A stretch of DNA of 64,000 bases from Aromatoleum evansii. Its GTDB lineage: Bacteria > Pseudomonadota > Gammaproteobacteria > Burkholderiales > Rhodocyclaceae. The stretch lies in contig NZ_WTVK01000004.1 of the NCBI RefSeq assembly GCF_012910805.1, forward strand, positions 84,148 through 148,147, given 5' to 3'. Below, piece by piece: positions 49,222 through 57,905 of the stretch. The translations under genes and the position numbers were made by a program. The notes under the pieces are model-generated. The model saw only the letters and a list, made by a program, of their open reading frames with translations, did no database searches and was not told where the DNA came from. Each line of letters begins with the position of its first letter. The stretch's first letter is position 1.

Positions 49222-50670
49222 TCATCGCTCGATACCGCGCCGGGTGCCATCGGCCAGCGTCCGCAGCACGCGCCGATAGCACGAAGCGGTCACCGGATCG
49301 CCGACGGCATAGACGTGGCGAAGGATCTCCCGCAGCGCACGGCACACGAAGTCGCGGTCCAGGCGATCCGGCGCCCGGCGCATGCCGAAGGGCTTGAACA
49401 GCAGATGCAGACGCTCGGGTGCCCCGCCCGGCGCCCAGCCGCCCACGGCCGGCGGGCGGTAGTCGCACGACACCTCGACGAAGCCGACGTGCCGGAACAC
49501 CGCCACCGATTCCGTACCGCATTCGATGAACCAGCCTTCCGCCGACGTCCCGTCCTGCCGCATGCGCGCCTCCATACGCGCGAGCACGGGGCGCAGCAGG
49601 CCGCGGCCGCGCAGGCTTCCGGCAAGGACCAGATAGCCGCCGAAGCCGGCCGTCGGCAGCGTGAAGAAGCTCGCCATGCCCTCGGCCGGGGCGTCCGCTG
49701 CGGCGCGCAACAGCCACAGGTGATAATGCGCCGCACCGCTGTCGCCGACCGCGAAGGCTGCGACAAACTCCTGCGCCGCGGCGACCCGGCCGGGCACGGG
49801 AATCGCCGCGCGGGCGATCGCCATGGCGGTCGCGATGCCGTCCGGCGGTCGATCCGGCGACGGGACGGTTTCGATCAGCAGCCCGTCCGTGGGCTCCTGG
49901 CCCGCGTAACGACCGAGCGGAACCAGCGCGACGCGCGGACGCGATGCCAGCGCGTCGGCCATCGCGAGGAAGTCGCGGTCGGCGGCAGGGTCCTCGATGC
50001 GCATCGCCCAGCGCAGATACTCCGCGACGACGAGTTCGACCCAGTGCGAACGAAAGCCCGACTGCGGTACCCGTCCGAACGGACGCATGATCAGCAGCAG
50101 GCCATCGACCGGCTGCTGTCCCGCCGACAGCGCGGGCTGGACGTAGGGGAATTCGAGCACACCGAAACCCCAGCGGCCCCAGACCGCCGCGCGACGGAAG
50201 GGGTCCATGTTGTCGGGCGTCGCAGGATGGCGAAAGGGATCGTTCATCTCCGCGACCACGGCGGCGAGACGCGCGCCGCGCCGACGGGCGTCGCGCCGCA
50301 GCAGGCGGATCGCCTCGTCCAGGAGCGCGCGGCCGATGCCCGACTCGCGCCAGTCCGACACGACGAACAGGAATTCGATCACGCCCGCACGCGGCATGGC
50401 GAGGTAGTCGAAGACGACACCCCCGACCGCTTCGCCGCCGATTTCGGCGACGACGATGTGATAGTTGTTGTCCCCGTACCAGCCCTGCGCCTTCAGCGCG
50501 AGATAGCGGCGCATGTTGTCGAGCGACTCGCGCTCGTCGGGATCGGGGAACTCCGCGACATAGCGCTCGCGGTAGAAGCGCTCCAGCGCGGCCAGCCCGG
50601 CCGGAGAGGCGTCGATCTCGCGAAAGCCCACCTTAGCGGCGCGGTTTCTGTCGCTGGAGCTTGTCGACAT
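49222..50670 (-). CDS. Tandem GNAT acetyltransferase-like protein, partner of the TIR gene
   Basis: 482 residues with two GNAT-like halves. The first (about 15-170) has VEFLFV-type strand GVIEFLFVVSDWRESGIGRALLDEAIRLLRRDARRRG (in parts), with the R-x-x-G-x-G/A acetyl-CoA loop RESGIGRAL. The second half (about 300-430) has GYLVLAGSLRGRGLLRPVLARMEARM (in parts), a weaker loop. The ATG at 50670 lies 38 bases inside the TIR gene in another frame, so the two are translationally coupled. Substrate unknown: a protein, small molecule or toxin target are all possible. An internal later start would remove the overlap but shorten the first strand. Confidence 0.8.
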   Translation of the reverse strand: MSTSSSDRNRAAKVGFREIDASPAGLAALERFYRERYVAEFPDPDERESLDNMRRYLALKAQGWYGDNNYHIVVAEIGGEAVGGVVFDYLAMPRAGVIEFLFVVSDWRESGIGRALLDEAIRLLRRDARRRGARLAAVVAEMNDPFRHPATPDNMDPFRRAAVWGRWGFGVLEFPYVQPALSAGQQPVDGLLLIMRPFGRVPQSGFRSHWVELVVAEYLRWAMRIEDPAADRDFLAMADALASRPRVALVPLGRYAGQEPTDGLLIETVPSPDRPPDGIATAMAIARAAIPVPGRVAAAQEFVAAFAVGDSGAAHYHLWLLRAAADAPAEGMASFFTLPTAGFGGYLVLAGSLRGRGLLRPVLARMEARMRQDGTSAEGWFIECGTESVAVFRHVGFVEVSCDYRPPAVGGWAPGGAPERLHLLFKPFGMRRAPDRLDRDFVCRALREILRHVYAVGDPVTASCYRRVLRTLADGTRRGIER

Positions 50671-52834
50671 AGCCGAAATAATCCGCGACGAGCTCCGGCA
50701 GGTGACAGGACGAGAAATAGCCCGCGAGCCCCCACGGTCGCTGCGTGGGATTGTCGGAACAGCCCGGGACGATCACGGCCGCGGCGAAGTCGCGATCGCT
50801 CTCCGCCTCGAGGCGCTCGCGCAGCAATTCGGGCAAGGGGTCGGCCGAGGCGTAGCGGATCGCACAGTCACAACCGGAGTAATCCGAACTGCACACGAGG
50901 TGGAAGCAGATACCGCCGGCAATGTCGTCGGCGTCGAAGAACTCGGTCCGCCGCTCCCACACCTGGCGCAGCAACTGGACGCTGTTCTCGACCAGCACGC
51001 GCCGCTGGAAGTGCAGCGCCGCCGGGTCGGCCACATTGGCATGCACGAAGACCGGCAGCAGGTTCTCCCACAGGCGTGCGTCGCCGACGCGCACGCGCTC
51101 GGCCGGACTCTCCGGCCATGACGGATAGGGCTTGCGGCGCAGGAGGCGCGGGCCGACGGTCGGATCGGTCGGGTCGGGCCGGGCGAGCGCGACGAGAAAC
51201 ATCATCCACAGGTAGGCGGAGAAGTACACGCGCGTCTCCTCGACGGCGTTATCGACCGACTCCAGCTGCAGCACAAGGCCGTCGGCGTGATGCGCGTGCT
51301 GCGGTCCTTCTCCGCACCACAGGCTCGCCTGCGCGGCCGCCATCGGATACTTGCGCGGCGGAGGCTCCTCCCCGGCATCGTCGCGTTCCAGCTCGTCGAT
51401 CAGGTCGAGCGTCGCTTCGTCGTCCGCCGCCTCGCCGCCCCCATCTTCGCCTTCGCGCAGGAAATCCGGCCCCCAGCGCAGCCGCCCGGTGAGTTGCACC
51501 AGCTTCGCACCGCGCCCCTCGGCCGCGAGATCCGACACCAGCGGGCCTAGGGTACACGGTTCGCCGTTGTCGGCCAGGTCGAGCTCGATCAGGGGCAGCG
51601 AGTTGTTCTCGTCGCCGTACCCGTACTGGTAGGCAAAGCGTCCCTGCCATTGCGCGCAACGGCAGATCGGGATGCTCGGCCCCCACACCAGCCAGCAGTT
51701 CCATTGCGATGCCTGCAGGCTCTCGAAGGCCCCCGAGCGCCCTCCCGCCTTGGGAATCGAATGCCGGTAGGCGTTGAGTACGGGGCGCCAGTCGTCCTCG
51801 AAGCGCGACAGCAGCCCGGCGACGAGGAACTGCGGCGCGATGAAGCCGAGGTTCACCCGGATGCGCGCGAGCGTCGCGATCGCATCGCGCGCCGGGGTAT
51901 CGCGCGCAGTCCTCGCCACGGCGTCGAAGTAGCTCTCCCACAACGCCTCGCGTTCCCGTGCGAGCATGAAAAACAGCGATTTCGTCTCGATCACGCTGGC
52001 GCTGAAATCGCCATCGTGCGCACCGCGCTTCAGCTCGCTGGCGAGGCGCTGCGCGGTCTCGTTGTCATCGAGACCGTCGAGCGTCTCCTGCAATTCCAAC
52101 AAGGACGTGGGCGTGTCGGCGCGCAGCAGCTGATATTCGACGAAAAGCCGCACCGCGCAGAAAAGCGCCTGGCCCGAAAATTTGCCGAATGCGGCCAGGC
52201 GTTCGACGCTCCGCCGCGCGACCGGCTCGCGCTCCTCCTCGGGCGTCTCCTGCAGCAAGGTCGCGACGAGCAGCGACACCGCCGCGCGCGCATGCGCATC
52301 ATCGCTCGTCCGATTGCGGTCGTTTCCTGCGACCGTGTTCGCGTCGCTCGCGTCCTCGCGGAGGAGTCCCGCGATCTCCACCATCAGGTCGCTGAGCCTG
52401 CGGCTCACCGCGACCGACTTCTCGCTGCCGAACTCCGCGAGCGCCTTGATCTTGCGCGTCTTCTCGTCCCTTTCCTTGGGCCGCAGCTCGGTTTCCCTGA
52501 GCCAGCCGATCACTTCCCAGGCGCTGGGAAGGATCTGCACCGGAATCACGCGCAAGCCTTCCTTGCTGCGCGCGAGCAGCTTGGGCAGTTCGGTCTTGCG
52601 GATGAAATCGGAGCTCAGGAAGGACGGGCTGATCAGCAGTAGCGCCAGATCGGCCTGCGCCAGCGCGGTCTCGATCTCCGGCAACCACTTGTCGCCGGCG
52701 CGGATGCCCTTGCGGTCGATCCACACCTCGACCTCGATCGGGTCGTGGAGGCCTTGCAGATGTTTCACGACGACATCGCACCATGCGCTGTCGTCGTGGC
52801 TGTAGCTGACAAACACGTGCACGGTCCGGCTCAT
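50633..52834 (-). CDS. TIR-domain protein with large unknown C-terminal region
   Basis: 733 residues. The N-terminal TIR domain (about 1-140) reads VHVFVSYSHDDSAWCD, VWIDRKGIRAGDKWLPEIETAL, ALLLISPSFLSSDFIRKTELPKLL (in parts). Glu82 in KTEL is at the position of the catalytic Glu of NAD-cleaving TIR domains. The rest (about 150-733) shows no family I recognise; it contains a Trp-rich segment (QWNCWLVWGPSIPICRCAQW), an acidic stretch near 475-510 and a Cys-rich C-terminal part. Bacterial TIR proteins often act in anti-phage defence by NAD depletion or signal-nucleotide synthesis. It has no Thoeris ThsA neighbour. It overlaps the GNAT gene by 38 bases. Confidence 0.85.
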   Translation of the reverse strand: MSRTVHVFVSYSHDDSAWCDVVVKHLQGLHDPIEVEVWIDRKGIRAGDKWLPEIETALAQADLALLLISPSFLSSDFIRKTELPKLLARSKEGLRVIPVQILPSAWEVIGWLRETELRPKERDEKTRKIKALAEFGSEKSVAVSRRLSDLMVEIAGLLREDASDANTVAGNDRNRTSDDAHARAAVSLLVATLLQETPEEEREPVARRSVERLAAFGKFSGQALFCAVRLFVEYQLLRADTPTSLLELQETLDGLDDNETAQRLASELKRGAHDGDFSASVIETKSLFFMLAREREALWESYFDAVARTARDTPARDAIATLARIRVNLGFIAPQFLVAGLLSRFEDDWRPVLNAYRHSIPKAGGRSGAFESLQASQWNCWLVWGPSIPICRCAQWQGRFAYQYGYGDENNSLPLIELDLADNGEPCTLGPLVSDLAAEGRGAKLVQLTGRLRWGPDFLREGEDGGGEAADDEATLDLIDELERDDAGEEPPPRKYPMAAAQASLWCGEGPQHAHHADGLVLQLESVDNAVEETRVYFSAYLWMMFLVALARPDPTDPTVGPRLLRRKPYPSWPESPAERVRVGDARLWENLLPVFVHANVADPAALHFQRRVLVENSVQLLRQVWERRTEFFDADDIAGGICFHLVCSSDYSGCDCAIRYASADPLPELLRERLEAESDRDFAAAVIVPGCSDNPTQRPWGLAGYFSSCHLPELVADYFGYVDKLQRQKPRR

Positions 52835-52926
52835 GGGGCCCCCGCCTGGTCAGGTCATCCACTGCTCACGATAGACCACGAGCGCGTGCCCGGCTTGCCC
52901 CGCATGCACACGGGTGCGCTGCCCCC

Positions 52927-54717
52927 TCAGAAGGCGGTGTCGTCGAAGGCCGAAAGGGGCGCCCCGGCGGACTGCACCGTGCGCAGGTGCGCCGCGGCCT
53001 GGGGGGCGAAGCTGGCCATCCAGAAGCACGTCAGGTCGATCAGGCTCGCATGGTAGGCGGAATCGCCCTCGCCGGCCGCCAGGCGCCGGCGCGCCGCGAG
53101 CGCGAGGCGCGCCATCTGCCAGCTGCCGCAGACCGTGCCGAGAAGATGCAGGAAAGGCACGGCCGCGGCGAGCGCCTCGGCGTAGCGCTCCTTGCCGGCC
53201 GCAAGCAGCCAGTGCGTCGCCTCGTTGAGCGCCCCGACGTTCTCGGCCAGGCCGTCGACGATGGGGCCGAAGCCGGGCTGGGCGCGCAGCTCCGAGATCG
53301 TCGCACGCAGTTCGGCGATCAGCTCGCGCAAGGTCTCGCCGCCCTCGCGCAGGATCTTGCGGCCGACCAGGTCGTTCGCCTGGATGCCGGTCGTGCCCTC
53401 GTAGATCGTGATGATGCGCGAATCGCGGGCGAACTGCGCGATGCCGGTCTCCTCGACGAAGCCCATGCCGCCGAACACCTGGATCGCGTCCCAGCAGGCC
53501 TGCTGGCCGGTCTCCGTGCACCAGCCCTTCGCGACCGGCATCAGCAGGTCGACGTAGCGCTGCGCCTTGCCGGCCACCGCCGCGTCGGGGTGATGGTGGG
53601 CGGTGTCGAACCACGCCGCCGCGGTGTACAGCAGCGCCCGCATCGCCATCACGCGCGCGCGCAGCGACAGCAGCATGCGCTTGACGTCGGGGTGGCACAG
53701 GATGGGCTTGCCGGCCTCGCCGGTGATCGCGTCGCGCCCCTGCACGCGTTCGCGCGCATAGGCGAGCGCCAGCTGGTAGGCGCGCTCGGCGAGACCCGCG
53801 CCCTGCACGCCGACGCCGAAGCGCGCCTCGTTCATCATGATGAACATGGTTTCCAGCCCGCGGTTCGGCTCGCCGACCAGCCAGCCGACCGCCCCACCCG
53901 CATCGCCGTAGCTCATCGTGCAGGTCGGGCTGCCGTGGATGCCCATCTTGTGCTCGATCGAGATGCAGCGCACGTCGTTCCTCGCGCCGGGATTGCCATC
54001 GGCGTCGAGCAGGTACTTGGGCACGAGGAACAGCGACAGCCCCTTCACCCCCGCCGGCGCATCGGGCAGGCGCGCGAGCGCGAGATGGACGATGTTTTCG
54101 GTCAGTTCGTGCTCACCCCACGAGATGAAGATCTTCTGGCCGAAGACGCGGTAGCTGCCGTCCGCCGCCGGTTCGGCACGGGCGCGCGTCGCGGCAAGAT
54201 CGGATCCCGCCTGCGGCTCGGTGAGGTTCATCGTGCTGCCCCACTCGCCGCTCACGACCTTGTGCAGCCAGGTCTGCTTGAGTTCCTCGCTCGCCGCGAT
54301 GCGCAGGGCCTCGGCCTGGCTCACGTTCAACTGCGGCAGCATCGTGAAGGCCATGTTGGTGGAGAACCACATCTCCCACACGGGCGTGGACACCAGCTTG
54401 GGCAGGCCCTGCCCGCCGTATTCGACCGGCAGCGACAGCCCAATCCAGCCCGCCTCGACGTACTGCTGCCATGCCTCCTTCCAGCCTTCGGGGCTCGTCA
54501 CGCGCCCGTCCGCCTCCAGCCCGCAGCCCTGCAGGTCGCCCGCGCCATTGATCGGTGCGAGCACACCCGCAGCGAACTTGCCGGCCTCGTCGAGGATCGC
54601 CTCGACGACGTCGGGCGTGGCCTCCTCGCAGCCCGGCAGCGCCGTGACGGCATCGAGCCCCGCGAGCTCACGCAGGATGAAGTGCATGTCGCGCAGCGGC
54701 GCGGTGTATTCGGTCAT
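52927..54717 (-). CDS. Acyl-CoA dehydrogenase (about 600-residue class)
   Basis: 596 residues, larger than classic 380-residue dehydrogenases and similar to the FadE/DmdC-like class. Motifs: NLTEPQAGSDLAATRARA (substrate/flavin), EHKMGIHGSPTCTMSYG, a catalytic-region segment IQVFGGMGFVEETGIAQFARDSRI and ITIYEGTTGIQANDLVGRKI (in parts), followed by an extra C-terminal helical domain. It would oxidise an acyl-CoA to the enoyl-CoA and pass electrons to ETF. It heads the downstream end of the minus-strand beta-oxidation genes; a REP-like repeat separates it from the SDR gene, so it may be a separate transcript. Confidence 0.92.
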   Translation of the reverse strand: MTEYTAPLRDMHFILRELAGLDAVTALPGCEEATPDVVEAILDEAGKFAAGVLAPINGAGDLQGCGLEADGRVTSPEGWKEAWQQYVEAGWIGLSLPVEYGGQGLPKLVSTPVWEMWFSTNMAFTMLPQLNVSQAEALRIAASEELKQTWLHKVVSGEWGSTMNLTEPQAGSDLAATRARAEPAADGSYRVFGQKIFISWGEHELTENIVHLALARLPDAPAGVKGLSLFLVPKYLLDADGNPGARNDVRCISIEHKMGIHGSPTCTMSYGDAGGAVGWLVGEPNRGLETMFIMMNEARFGVGVQGAGLAERAYQLALAYARERVQGRDAITGEAGKPILCHPDVKRMLLSLRARVMAMRALLYTAAAWFDTAHHHPDAAVAGKAQRYVDLLMPVAKGWCTETGQQACWDAIQVFGGMGFVEETGIAQFARDSRIITIYEGTTGIQANDLVGRKILREGGETLRELIAELRATISELRAQPGFGPIVDGLAENVGALNEATHWLLAAGKERYAEALAAAVPFLHLLGTVCGSWQMARLALAARRRLAAGEGDSAYHASLIDLTCFWMASFAPQAAAHLRTVQSAGAPLSAFDDTAF

Positions 54718-54817
54718 GTTCGGTCGCCCGGGTTTGATCGGTTATATGCAAGGCGGCAGCCGTGGTGGCGGGAGCCGATTGTCCTGTGGGAGTTCTGACG
54801 GCGGGAACCGACTGCCC

Positions 54818-54892
54818 TGTGGGAGCGGCTTCAGCCGCGAATGGGCCGCGCCACAAGCGATACCGCTGATTCGCGGCTAAAGCCGCTCCCAC
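54818..54892. repeat. REP-like inverted repeat, copy 5
   Basis: Full copy; the right arm has one change (GCGGCTAAAGCCGC). A further half-like CTGTGGGAG occurs about 35 bases upstream. Confidence 0.9.
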
Positions 54893-54917
54893 GTTGTTGC
54901 GCCCCCAACGCTCAGGC

Positions 54918-55685
54918 TCAACGTGGTGCGAGCCGGATCGCGCCATCCAGCCGTATCGTCTCGCCGTTGAGCATCGCATTCTCGACGATGGAGCGCGCGA
55001 GCTGTGCATACTCCGCCGGCTCGCCCAGCCGCGGCGGGAAGGGCACGGATTCGCCGAGCGACTTCTGCACGTCCTCGGGCAGGCCCTTCATCATCGGTGT
55101 CAGGAACAGACCCGGCGCGATCGTCACGACGCGGATGCCGAAGCGTGCCAGCTCCCGCGCAATCGGCAAGGTCATCGACACGATGCCGCCCTTCGACGCC
55201 GCGTAGCCCGCCTGGCCGATCTGGCCGTCGTACGCCGCGACGGAGGCGGTGTTGATGATCACGCCGCGCTCGCCGCCCGAATTCGGCGTCCCCTGCGCCA
55301 TCGCGTCGGAGGCGATGCGGATCATGTTGAAGGTGCCGACGAGGTTCACATTCACGATGCGGCTGAAGGCATCGAGCGGATGCGGGCCGTCCTTGCCGAG
55401 GACCTTCGCGGCATTGCCGATGCCGGCGCAGTTCACGAGCCCCTGCAGGCCGCCGAAACGCGACCGGGCGAGTTCGACGCAGCCGCGCGCGTCGGTCTCC
55501 GAGGAGACGTCGGTCCGATGGAAGGCCGCACGCGGGCCGAGCTCGTCGGCGAGCTTTTCGCCAGCGGCGGAATTGAGATCCGCGATGACGACGTTCGCGC
55601 CGGCCGCGTGGAAGGCGCGCACGGTGGCTTCGCCGAGCCCCGACGCGCCGCCGGTGATGATGAAGGTGTTGTTTTCGAGTTGCAT
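54918..55685 (-). CDS. SDR-family 3-hydroxyacyl-CoA dehydrogenase-like protein
   Basis: 255 residues, short-chain dehydrogenase. Cofactor loop [15 protein letters not shown] near residue 12, an acidic ADLN after beta-2 favouring NAD, catalytic Ser in [10 protein letters not shown] and Y-x3-K in GYAASKGG. The sequence resembles type II 3-hydroxyacyl-CoA dehydrogenases (HSD17B10-like). In this gene set it would oxidise a 3-hydroxyacyl-CoA to the 3-oxoacyl-CoA for the adjacent thiolase. Confidence 0.9.
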   Translation of the reverse strand: MQLENNTFIITGGASGLGEATVRAFHAAGANVVIADLNSAAGEKLADELGPRAAFHRTDVSSETDARGCVELARSRFGGLQGLVNCAGIGNAAKVLGKDGPHPLDAFSRIVNVNLVGTFNMIRIASDAMAQGTPNSGGERGVIINTASVAAYDGQIGQAGYAASKGGIVSMTLPIARELARFGIRVVTIAPGLFLTPMMKGLPEDVQKSLGESVPFPPRLGEPAEYAQLARSIVENAMLNGETIRLDGAIRLAPR

Positions 55686-55738
55686 GCGATGTTCCTCAGA
55701 ACCGTGCTGCTTAACCTATTTGCTGTCGAAGCTTTCCT

Positions 55739-55812
55739 GTGGGAGCGGCTTCAGCCGCGAATGGACTCTTCTGCTGGCGATGCCGCCGATTCGCGGCTGA
55801 AGCCGCTCCCAC
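55739..55812. repeat. REP-like inverted repeat, copy 6
   Basis: Full copy with both arms and a 30-base spacer, between the SDR and thiolase genes, which are both on the minus strand. Confidence 0.92.
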
Positions 55813-55828
55813 CGGGCATTTCCGTGCG

Positions 55829-57088
55829 CTAGCCGGCGTTCTCGACCACGATCGCCACGCCCTGCCCGCCGCCGCAGCACGCGGACGACACGCCGAACTG
55901 CAGCCCCGCCTCGCGCAGCTCGCGCGCCACGGTCGTGGTCAGGCGCACGCCCGACGCGCCCAGCGGATGCCCGATCGCGATCGCGCCGCCATGCACGTTG
56001 GTCTTGTCGCGGTCGAGCCCGAGCTCCTTCTCGCACGCGAGGTACTGCGCGCCGAAAGCCTCGTTGATCTCGACGCGGCCAAGGTCGCCCACCTTCAATC
56101 CCGCCTTCGCCGCGGCCACGCGGATCGACGGCGCCGGGCCGATGCCCATGATCTCGGGCGGCACCGCCACCGAGGCGCCGGAGACGATGCGCGCCAGCGG
56201 TTTCACACCGTGCGCCCGCACCCAGTCGCCGTGCGCGACGATCACCGCGGCCGCGCCATCTACGATCGCCGAGCTGTTGCCGCCCGTCTGCACGCCGCCG
56301 AAGGCTGGCTTCAGCTTCTGCAGGGTCTCCAACGAAGTCGGGCGCACATGGCCGTCGCGATCGACGCACTCGACACGGTCGGCGAGCTTCAAGGCGCGCG
56401 GGTTGTAGCCCGGGAGCACCCAGTTCGAATTCACAACGGATGCGACCTCGTCGGTGAAGTAGCCCGACTCCCACGCCGCGCACGCGCGCGCGAAACTTTG
56501 CGCGGCGAAGTGGTCGACCTCTTCACGCGAGATGCCGTAGCGCTTGGCGAGGTTCTCGGCGGTGTCGCCCATGCTGTCGCCCGGCGCGGTGTCCTTGGTC
56601 GCTTCCCACAGGAAGTCGCGGAAATCGAGCTGCCCCATGCGAAAGCCCGCGCGGTGCGTATAGGCGGCGATCGGGTTGCGCGACATCGACTCGGTCCCCA
56701 CGCACAGCGCGACCTTCGCCTTGCCCAGCGTGATCTGGTCGGCCGCCGCGAGGATGGTCTCGAAGCCGGTGCCGCACAGGCGCTGCACCAGTAGCGCGGG
56801 CACGGCCGGATTCACGCCCGCATACAGGCCGATGTGGCGCGGCAGGAAGTAGGCGTCGAAGCTCGCCTGTGCCATGTTGCCGGCGACGATCGCATCGACC
56901 TCGCCCGCGGGGATGCTGCTGCGCTCGAACAGCGCGCGCGCGGCGAAGATACCCAGGTCGGTCGGCGACACGTCGCGCAGCGGACCGTTGTAGTCGGCGA
57001 AGGGCGTGCGCTGCCCGGCCACCAGCCAGATGTCGTCGTAGGCGCGCGCTTGCGCCGCGGCTTCGGATGCTGCGTAAGGATTCGTCAT
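55829..57088 (-). CDS. Thiolase (acetyl-CoA acyltransferase)
   Basis: 419 residues. Nucleophile Cys in VQRLCGTGFETIL, the His-containing GGAIAIGHPLGASGVR, and the C-terminal Cys in SSACCGGGQGVAIV. It would cleave 3-oxoacyl-CoA with CoA, releasing acetyl-CoA. The ATG at 57088 overlaps the enoyl-CoA hydratase stop by 4 bases, so both are coupled. The family start MTNPYAASEAAAQ is slightly longer than usual. GNSSAIVDGAAAVIVA is also standard. Confidence 0.94.
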   Translation of the reverse strand: MTNPYAASEAAAQARAYDDIWLVAGQRTPFADYNGPLRDVSPTDLGIFAARALFERSSIPAGEVDAIVAGNMAQASFDAYFLPRHIGLYAGVNPAVPALLVQRLCGTGFETILAAADQITLGKAKVALCVGTESMSRNPIAAYTHRAGFRMGQLDFRDFLWEATKDTAPGDSMGDTAENLAKRYGISREEVDHFAAQSFARACAAWESGYFTDEVASVVNSNWVLPGYNPRALKLADRVECVDRDGHVRPTSLETLQKLKPAFGGVQTGGNSSAIVDGAAAVIVAHGDWVRAHGVKPLARIVSGASVAVPPEIMGIGPAPSIRVAAAKAGLKVGDLGRVEINEAFGAQYLACEKELGLDRDKTNVHGGAIAIGHPLGASGVRLTTTVARELREAGLQFGVSSACCGGGQGVAIVVENAG

Positions 57089-57855
57089 CGCTGCGGTCCC
57101 TGTCCCTTGCGTTGCAGGAAGTGCCCGATGCGTTCGGCGACTTCCGGGCTGGTCTGTGTCAGTGCGGCGGTCAGCGATTCGACGAAGAGACCGTCGTCGC
57201 TCGACAGGTTGTCGATGCGCTGTACGGCGCTGACCATCGCCCAGTTCGCCATCGGCGCGTTCTCGGCGATGCGGCGCGCGAGCTGCTGCGCCTTCGCCAG
57301 CGCCTCGCCGGGGCCGACGAGGTAGTGCGACAGGCCGAGGCGCTGGCCTTCGTCGGATTCGAGGATGCGGCCGGTGAGCATCATTTCGCACATCCGCCCG
57401 GCGCCGATGATCTTCGCGACGCGCACCGACGCGCCGCCGCCGACAAAGATGCCGTGGCGCCCTTCCGGCAACTGGTAGATCGTGTTCGGTTCCGCGACCC
57501 GAACGTGGGCCGAGCTCGCCAGCTCCAGCCCGCCGCCGATCACCGCGCCGTGCAGCGCCGCGACGACCGGGATGCCGCCGTTCTGGATGCGGTCGAACAC
57601 GCGATGCCAGCCGCGCGAGTGCTGCATCACGCCGAAGGGGTCGCGATGCTGGTGCTCGGTCAGATCCAGCCCGGCGCAGAAGTGATCGCCCTCGCCACCG
57701 AGGACGATGACCCGCGTCCCTTCGGGTACGGCCGCGAAAGCGGCATCGATCGCGTTGAGCAGGCGGTCGCTGATCGCGTTGCGCTTCGCGGGCCGCGCCA
57801 GCATCACCGTATAGATGTTGTCCTCAAACGAGGTTCTTACCAGTTCTTCGCTCAT
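57085..57855 (-). CDS. Enoyl-CoA hydratase/isomerase (crotonase) family protein
   Basis: 256 residues. The oxyanion-hole segments GDHFCAGLDL and GAVIGGGLELA are present, and two glutamates sit at the expected catalytic places (QLPEGRHG and RMCEMMLTG). It would hydrate an enoyl-CoA, possibly an aryl-propenoyl-CoA. Stop and thiolase start overlap; the ligase gene lies 50 bases upstream. Confidence 0.93.
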   Translation of the reverse strand: MSEELVRTSFEDNIYTVMLARPAKRNAISDRLLNAIDAAFAAVPEGTRVIVLGGEGDHFCAGLDLTEHQHRDPFGVMQHSRGWHRVFDRIQNGGIPVVAALHGAVIGGGLELASSAHVRVAEPNTIYQLPEGRHGIFVGGGASVRVAKIIGAGRMCEMMLTGRILESDEGQRLGLSHYLVGPGEALAKAQQLARRIAENAPMANWAMVSAVQRIDNLSSDDGLFVESLTAALTQTSPEVAERIGHFLQRKGQGPQR

Positions 57856-57905
57856 GGCGATCCTTCTTTGCTTGTTCCGGCCGCCCCTGCCGGGCGGCCC
57901 TCGGT

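Noticed and set aside
49222..52834. Thoeris defence system
   Set aside because: The TIR gene has no adjacent ThsA-type SIR2/SLOG effector; its partner is a GNAT-like protein.
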